Part shown: one piece after another, positions 60,337 to 64,000 of the stretch
How the letters are laid out: the number at the start of each line of letters is the position of its first letter
How positions within the stretch are numbered: position 1 is the first letter of the stretch
Source of the DNA: CAWKKW01 sp963850345
GTDB taxonomy: Bacteria > Acidobacteriota > Terriglobia > Terriglobales > Acidobacteriaceae
Length of the DNA: 64,000 nucleotides
Direction of reading: 5' to 3'
Assembly: GCA_963850345.1 (NCBI GenBank)
Contig: CAWKKW010000004.1
Coordinates: forward strand, 1-64,000
Translations under genes and position numbers: made by a program
Notes under the pieces: generated by a model
The model's database searches: none
What the model saw: the letters and a program-made list of their open reading frames with translations, nothing else
Told to the model about the DNA's origin: nothing

Positions 60337-61395
60337 ATGAGCGCAGAACGGCTTGGGCCTAAACGAGTCCTTGACTTCCGTTCTCTGCTTCTGGCGTGGT
60401 ACCGAGCCCACGCTCGTGACCTGCCGTGGAGACGAACGCGCGATCCATACGCGATCTGGGTCTCAGAGATTATGCTGCAGCAAACGCGCGTGGCTGCGGT
60501 GCTGGAGCACTACACGCGATTCCTTGAGCGCTTCCCCTCGCTGCTCGCGCTGGCGCTCGCTCCCGAAGACGATGTGTTGGCAATCTGGAGCGGCCTCGGC
60601 TACTATCGGCGCGCGCGCATGTTGCATCGTGCCGCGCAGGTGGTCGCGGCGGAATACCACGGCATACTTCCGCGCGAAGCGGCCAAGCTTCGTAAACTGC
60701 CCGGCATCGGCGAATACACCTCTGCCGCAATCGCGAGCATCGCGTTTGGGGAGCCCGTCGCAGTGGTGGATGGAAATGTGGAACGCGTGGTGACCCGGGT
60801 CGAAGGCCTGGTCAACGCGAAGGGAGATGTACCCGTCGCGGCGGCTGGCAAGATTCGCGACGTAGCTGAAAGACTACTCGACCCGGCACACCCATCCGAT
60901 TTCAACCAGGCCATGATGGAGCTCGGCGCAACGCTATGCCTGCCCCGTAACCCGCTCTGCCTGCAGTGTCCAGTGCAGGCGCTCTGCCGCACCCGGGGCG
61001 AGCATGCTGTCTCGCCCGGCAAGAAGATGCGCAGCCAGCAAGTCGCATACGCGCTTGTTCGACGCGAGACCTCGAGTGGCGAAGTAGAAGTGCTGCTCGA
61101 ACAGCGCCCCGCAAACGCCAGCCTGATGCCGGGCATGTGGGAACTGCCGCAGATCGACCCCAGCGAAGTGAACCCCGCTCGCGAAGTTCTCGCGGTGCGC
61201 CACGCGATCACGCTGACGAATTACTACGCGATGATCGCTGACTTTTCGCTCGAAGAACTGGACCGCATCTCCGCTACGAAAGCAGTACGCGAGTGGATCG
61301 CCGCGAAAGATCTGCCCGCGCTTCCACTTACCGGATTGGGGCGCAAGGTTTTGAGACGGCTCTCCATTCTTTCCATGACCAAGCCTGAACTGTAG
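60337..61395 (+). CDS. mutY: A/G-specific adenine glycosylase
   Basis: A 352-residue repair enzyme that removes adenine paired with 8-oxoguanine. The helix-hairpin-helix (LRKLPGIGEYTSAAI) and catalytic Asp region (VVDGNVERVVTR) are present, as is the catalytic Glu segment (SEIMLQQTRV). The four Cys of the iron-sulfur loop are in CLPRNPLCLQCPVQALC. A C-terminal NUDIX-like 8-oxoG-recognition domain (about 225-345, ALVRRETSSGEVEVLLEQRP) completes the usual layout. With mutM at 47 kb it covers two of the three steps of the GO repair system. murJ follows 51 bp downstream. Confidence 0.96.
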   Translation: MSAERLGPKRVLDFRSLLLAWYRAHARDLPWRRTRDPYAIWVSEIMLQQTRVAAVLEHYTRFLERFPSLLALALAPEDDVLAIWSGLGYYRRARMLHRAAQVVAAEYHGILPREAAKLRKLPGIGEYTSAAIASIAFGEPVAVVDGNVERVVTRVEGLVNAKGDVPVAAAGKIRDVAERLLDPAHPSDFNQAMMELGATLCLPRNPLCLQCPVQALCRTRGEHAVSPGKKMRSQQVAYALVRRETSSGEVEVLLEQRPANASLMPGMWELPQIDPSEVNPAREVLAVRHAITLTNYYAMIADFSLEELDRISATKAVREWIAAKDLPALPLTGLGRKVLRRLSILSMTKPEL

Positions 61396-61446
61396 CTTCC
61401 CGTGCACGATCAAAGCTGGTGCACGCTGTAGAATCAAGCCAACCTG

Positions 61447-63051
61447 ATGCCAGAATCTCTTCCTCATCCAGCATCGCGCCCGGCATGGCAACGCGCCCTG
61501 GCAACCTTGCGTCCATCGCATCGGCATACGGCGTTTTCTGCCACGCTGCTCTTGATGCTCTCCGCTTTCCTGTCGCGGATCATTGGGTTGGTGCGGGTCA
61601 AGTACATCACGTATCTGTTCGGGCGTGGTACGGCCGCAGACGCATTCAATGCGGCATTTCAACTGCCCGACATGATCTCGTACTTCCTAGTCGGTGGAGC
61701 GGCGTCCATCACCTTTGTCACCATCCTGAGCCGCTATCGCGACACCGGCAACGAACACGAGGGGGAACGCGCCATGTCGGTGATCCTCACCGTGATGGCT
61801 GGTGTGCTGGGCACGGCGATCCTTTTAGCAGAGGTGTTCGCACCCGTGTTCGTGCGTATCGCGTTTCCCGGATACGCGCCCGACAAAGCAGCGCTTTGTA
61901 CGCACCTCACGCGGATATTATTGCCTGCGCAGCTTTTCTTTTTCGGCGGCGGAGTCTTTGGAGCCGTGCTGCTGGTGCGCAAGCAGTTTGCGTATCAGGC
62001 CGTAACTCCGCTCATCTACAACAGCGGTATCATCGTTGGCGGTGTTCTGCTGGCGAAGACGATCGGCGTCTCGTCGCTCGCAGTAGGAGCCGTCGCCGGT
62101 GCGCTGCTCGGACCGTTCCTGCTCAACGCCATCGGCGCACATCACGCAGGCATGCACTACAGGCCGTATTTAGACCTGTCCAATCCCGGATTTCGCGAGT
62201 GGGTGCGTCTCTCGATTCCGCTCATGGTGGGCGTGTCCCTGGTTACGTTTGATAACTGGATCATCAACTACTTTGCCTCGCACAATCCCGGAGCTATCTC
62301 TCTGCTCGCGTATGCGAAGAATGTCTTTACCGCTCCGGTCGCGCTGGGGCAGGCTGCGGGCGCAGCCTCGCTTCCCTTTCTCGCTACGCTCTTCGGGCAG
62401 GATAACCGCAGCGCATTCGCCAACGCTGTCAATGCTTCGGTATCGCGAATCCTGGCATTCTCGATTCTTCTTTCGGCGTGGATGATCGGCCTCGCGTTTC
62501 CGGCAATCGACCTGCTGTTCCGCGGAGGCTCCTTCCGTCGCGGCGATGCCGGAGAGATGGCGCTCTACTTCGGCATCTTCTCTATCTCGCTCTGCTTCTG
62601 GTCGGCGCAGGCTATCTACGCGCGCGCTTTCTATGCTGCAGGCAACACGCTCGCGCCGATGGTCGCGGGCACGGCCGTCGTTCTCGTCTCGCTACCGATT
62701 TATTGGGCGCTCTATCACGCACGCGGGGCAGTCGGCCTGGCTGTTGCTTCGGACATCGGCATCGTGATCCAGACGGCAGTTTTGGCCATCATGCTGCACC
62801 GTCGCGGCGTTGTTTCGCTCTCCGGCATCGAGTATCTCGAACTAACTCGCTCCTTACTCGCCGCTGTCGTTAGTCTTGCCGCCATTCATCTCCTTCGACA
62901 CTTTGTCGCTGCCCGCGGGCGCTTGCAGGATTTGGTGCTGCTGATCGCCGCGACTGTCCTGTGGCTGGTGTTGGCTGGGTTGATCCTTCGATTCACCGGA
63001 TCGAAATTGCCGGCGCAAATGCTAGCGCGCTTCGGCCGGCGCACAGCATAA
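61447..63051 (+). CDS. murJ: Lipid II flippase MurJ (MviN)
   Basis: A 534-residue multi-pass membrane protein of the MOP exporter family that flips lipid II across the inner membrane for cell-wall synthesis. Around 14 hydrophobic helices are visible. Family landmarks include LMLSAFLSRIIGLVRVKYI near the N-terminus, the GRGTAADAFNAAFQLPD loop, the RIAFPGYAPDK region and LFRGGSFRRGDA. A basic N-terminal tail of about 30 residues precedes the first helix. It follows mutY by 51 bp and may be co-transcribed with it. Together with dacB, ddl and rlpA it forms part of the scattered peptidoglycan set of this window. Confidence 0.95.
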   Translation: MPESLPHPASRPAWQRALATLRPSHRHTAFSATLLLMLSAFLSRIIGLVRVKYITYLFGRGTAADAFNAAFQLPDMISYFLVGGAASITFVTILSRYRDTGNEHEGERAMSVILTVMAGVLGTAILLAEVFAPVFVRIAFPGYAPDKAALCTHLTRILLPAQLFFFGGGVFGAVLLVRKQFAYQAVTPLIYNSGIIVGGVLLAKTIGVSSLAVGAVAGALLGPFLLNAIGAHHAGMHYRPYLDLSNPGFREWVRLSIPLMVGVSLVTFDNWIINYFASHNPGAISLLAYAKNVFTAPVALGQAAGAASLPFLATLFGQDNRSAFANAVNASVSRILAFSILLSAWMIGLAFPAIDLLFRGGSFRRGDAGEMALYFGIFSISLCFWSAQAIYARAFYAAGNTLAPMVAGTAVVLVSLPIYWALYHARGAVGLAVASDIGIVIQTAVLAIMLHRRGVVSLSGIEYLELTRSLLAAVVSLAAIHLLRHFVAARGRLQDLVLLIAATVLWLVLAGLILRFTGSKLPAQMLARFGRRTA

Positions 63052-63105
63052 ACTAGCTGTCTCGGTCAGAGTTCGCATCCAATCGTCCGAGGTTGGACGA
63101 GATAG

Positions 63106-64000
63106 ATGCAGCGGAAGATGAAGATAATTTCAGAAATAAATTGTATGTGCGTTCGGTTCATTACAGTTGCGGTGAACCGATCCAATTCGTATCTGTATCT
63201 GTGCCATGTACTGTGCGCGAGTTTGAGAACTCGCAGACAAGCAGCATGCCTAGCCCTTTTACTCGCTGTTTGCTGCCCGCTGAGTAGCGTTGCGAATGCC
63301 TTAGCAACGGATACAAGTGCGGAGGTTGCCGCGCAGAGTAGCTCCGCTCCATTGCCGGATGCGCCCCACGCGCAAGATGAAGAAGCTGTCACTTTAAGTG
63401 GAACACCCCTCCGCATCCTCAAAGACCAAGGCGCGATCTGGACGAGTCCGGTACGGATTCGGCCGCATCATCTGATTTGGCTGGTGCCCTTGGCCGCCGC
63501 AACGGGTGCAGCCATCGTCACGGATCGCGATGCCATGACCTCCGTAGTCAGCCGCGATACGGATTTCAATCAGAGTAATCTCAACGCATCGAACGCGATT
63601 GTCGGTGGACTGATCCTGGCACCCGTAGCCGTCTACGGTGCCGGACTGTTCAAGGGCAATGCGCACGCGCGGGAAGCTGGTCTACTCGGGGGAGAAGCGG
63701 TTCTCGACGGCCTCATCGCCGAACAGGGCATCAAGCTCATTACATGGAGAGAGAGGCCCAACGTCGACCGCTCGCGCGGTGCCTTCTTTCAATCGAGCGC
63801 CGGAGTGGATTCTTCCTTTCCCTCATCGCACACCCTGGTTGCGTGGTCCTCAGCGGCTGCGCTGGCCGGTGAAACTCACTCCCGGATTGCGCAGATCGGC
63901 CTCTATTCGGTTGCGGCAGGCGTAAGCGTAACGCGGGTACTCGGGCAAGAGCACTTTCCTTCGGATGTTCTAGTGGGCAGCGCTGCAGGATGGCTTATTG
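63106..64000 (+). CDS. PAP2-family phosphatase, exported, truncated by the window end
   Basis: At least 298 residues, running off the right edge. A signal-peptide-like stretch (RRQAACLALLLAVCCPLSSVANA, in two hydrophobic parts) is followed by a linker with an LPDAP motif at about residues 83-87. Several hydrophobic helices and the complete PAP2 signature follow: KLITWRERPN, PSSHT and TRVLGQEHFPSDVLVG. Such phosphatases dephosphorylate lipid phosphates, for example undecaprenyl diphosphate or phosphatidic acid, outside the membrane. The start is uncertain: 63106 is the first ATG after an in-frame stop, but a later GTG (63172) or TTG (63223) would place the signal peptide nearer the N-terminus. 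Confidence 0.88.
   Translation, partial: MQRKMKIISEINCMCVRFITVAVNRSNSYLYLCHVLCASLRTRRQAACLALLLAVCCPLSSVANALATDTSAEVAAQSSSAPLPDAPHAQDEEAVTLSGTPLRILKDQGAIWTSPVRIRPHHLIWLVPLAAATGAAIVTDRDAMTSVVSRDTDFNQSNLNASNAIVGGLILAPVAVYGAGLFKGNAHAREAGLLGGEAVLDGLIAEQGIKLITWRERPNVDRSRGAFFQSSAGVDSSFPSSHTLVAWSSAAALAGETHSRIAQIGLYSVAAGVSVTRVLGQEHFPSDVLVGSAAGWLI

Noticed and set aside
1..64000. Mobile elements, CRISPR arrays, tRNA or rRNA genes
   Set aside because: No transposase, integrase, phage protein, spacer-repeat pattern or tRNA-like cloverleaf was found on reading both strands. The only internal repeats are the HAMP modules and the propeller blades.

Overview
The window is GC-rich bacterial chromosome and looks like Acidobacteriota, class Terriglobia (subdivision 1-like). 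This assignment is inferred from content: an Oar-type TonB-dependent outer-membrane protein with an N-terminal carboxypeptidase-regulatory-like domain, a secreted glutaminase-A/DUF4965-type protein, a two-component propeller sensor without a DNA-binding domain, an exported protein carrying an LPDAP motif of the kind often seen after acidobacterial signal peptides, and a tetraether/membrane-spanning-lipid-synthase-like radical SAM protein. I see no rRNA, tRNA, CRISPR array, transposase, integrase or phage genes.

Layout. (1) 0.3-10.1 kb: a small uncharacterised protein, then a minus-strand signalling operon of a giant hybrid kinase with 11 tandem HAMP-type repeats, a REC-PAS hybrid-type kinase and a stand-alone receiver. 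(2) 10.8-24.9 kb: a secreted glutaminase-like protein, a minus-strand chemosensory operon cheA-cheW-mcp-cheB-cheR with no cheY, a divergent periplasmic-propeller hybrid kinase, and a LuxR-type regulator with a degenerate receiver. (3) 25.8-27.9 kb: a quinone/electrophile-stress type cassette (MarR regulator, pirin, WrbA) preceded by a perfect 14-bp palindrome. (4) 28-43.2 kb: mainly housekeeping genes: hfq-hflX, a DegT-family aminotransferase, a Tat-exported ferritin-like lipoprotein, ddl (broken by two single-base frameshifts), frr, lipA, a cytochrome c, dacB, folP, purA and small proteins. (5) 43.6-64 kb: an Oar-like receptor, mutM, a structured region ending in a very strong terminator, a polyarginine/pseudo-receiver protein, a HIT protein, an M48 protease, an exported TldD/TldE-like pair, rlpA, a frameshifted exported protein, the Tes/Mss-like radical SAM enzyme, mutY, murJ and a PAP2 phosphatase cut by the window edge.

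Two themes stand out. The first is signalling: about 20 kb codes for HAMP-rich, mostly cytoplasmic sensory proteins whose outputs are receivers and methylation enzymes rather than transcription factors. The second is the cell envelope: murJ, dacB, ddl, rlpA, PAP2 and the Tes/Mss-like enzyme bear on peptidoglycan and membrane lipids. Three likely +1 single-base frameshifts (two in ddl, one at 56.6 kb) in otherwise well-conserved proteins suggest either recent gene decay or local sequence errors.
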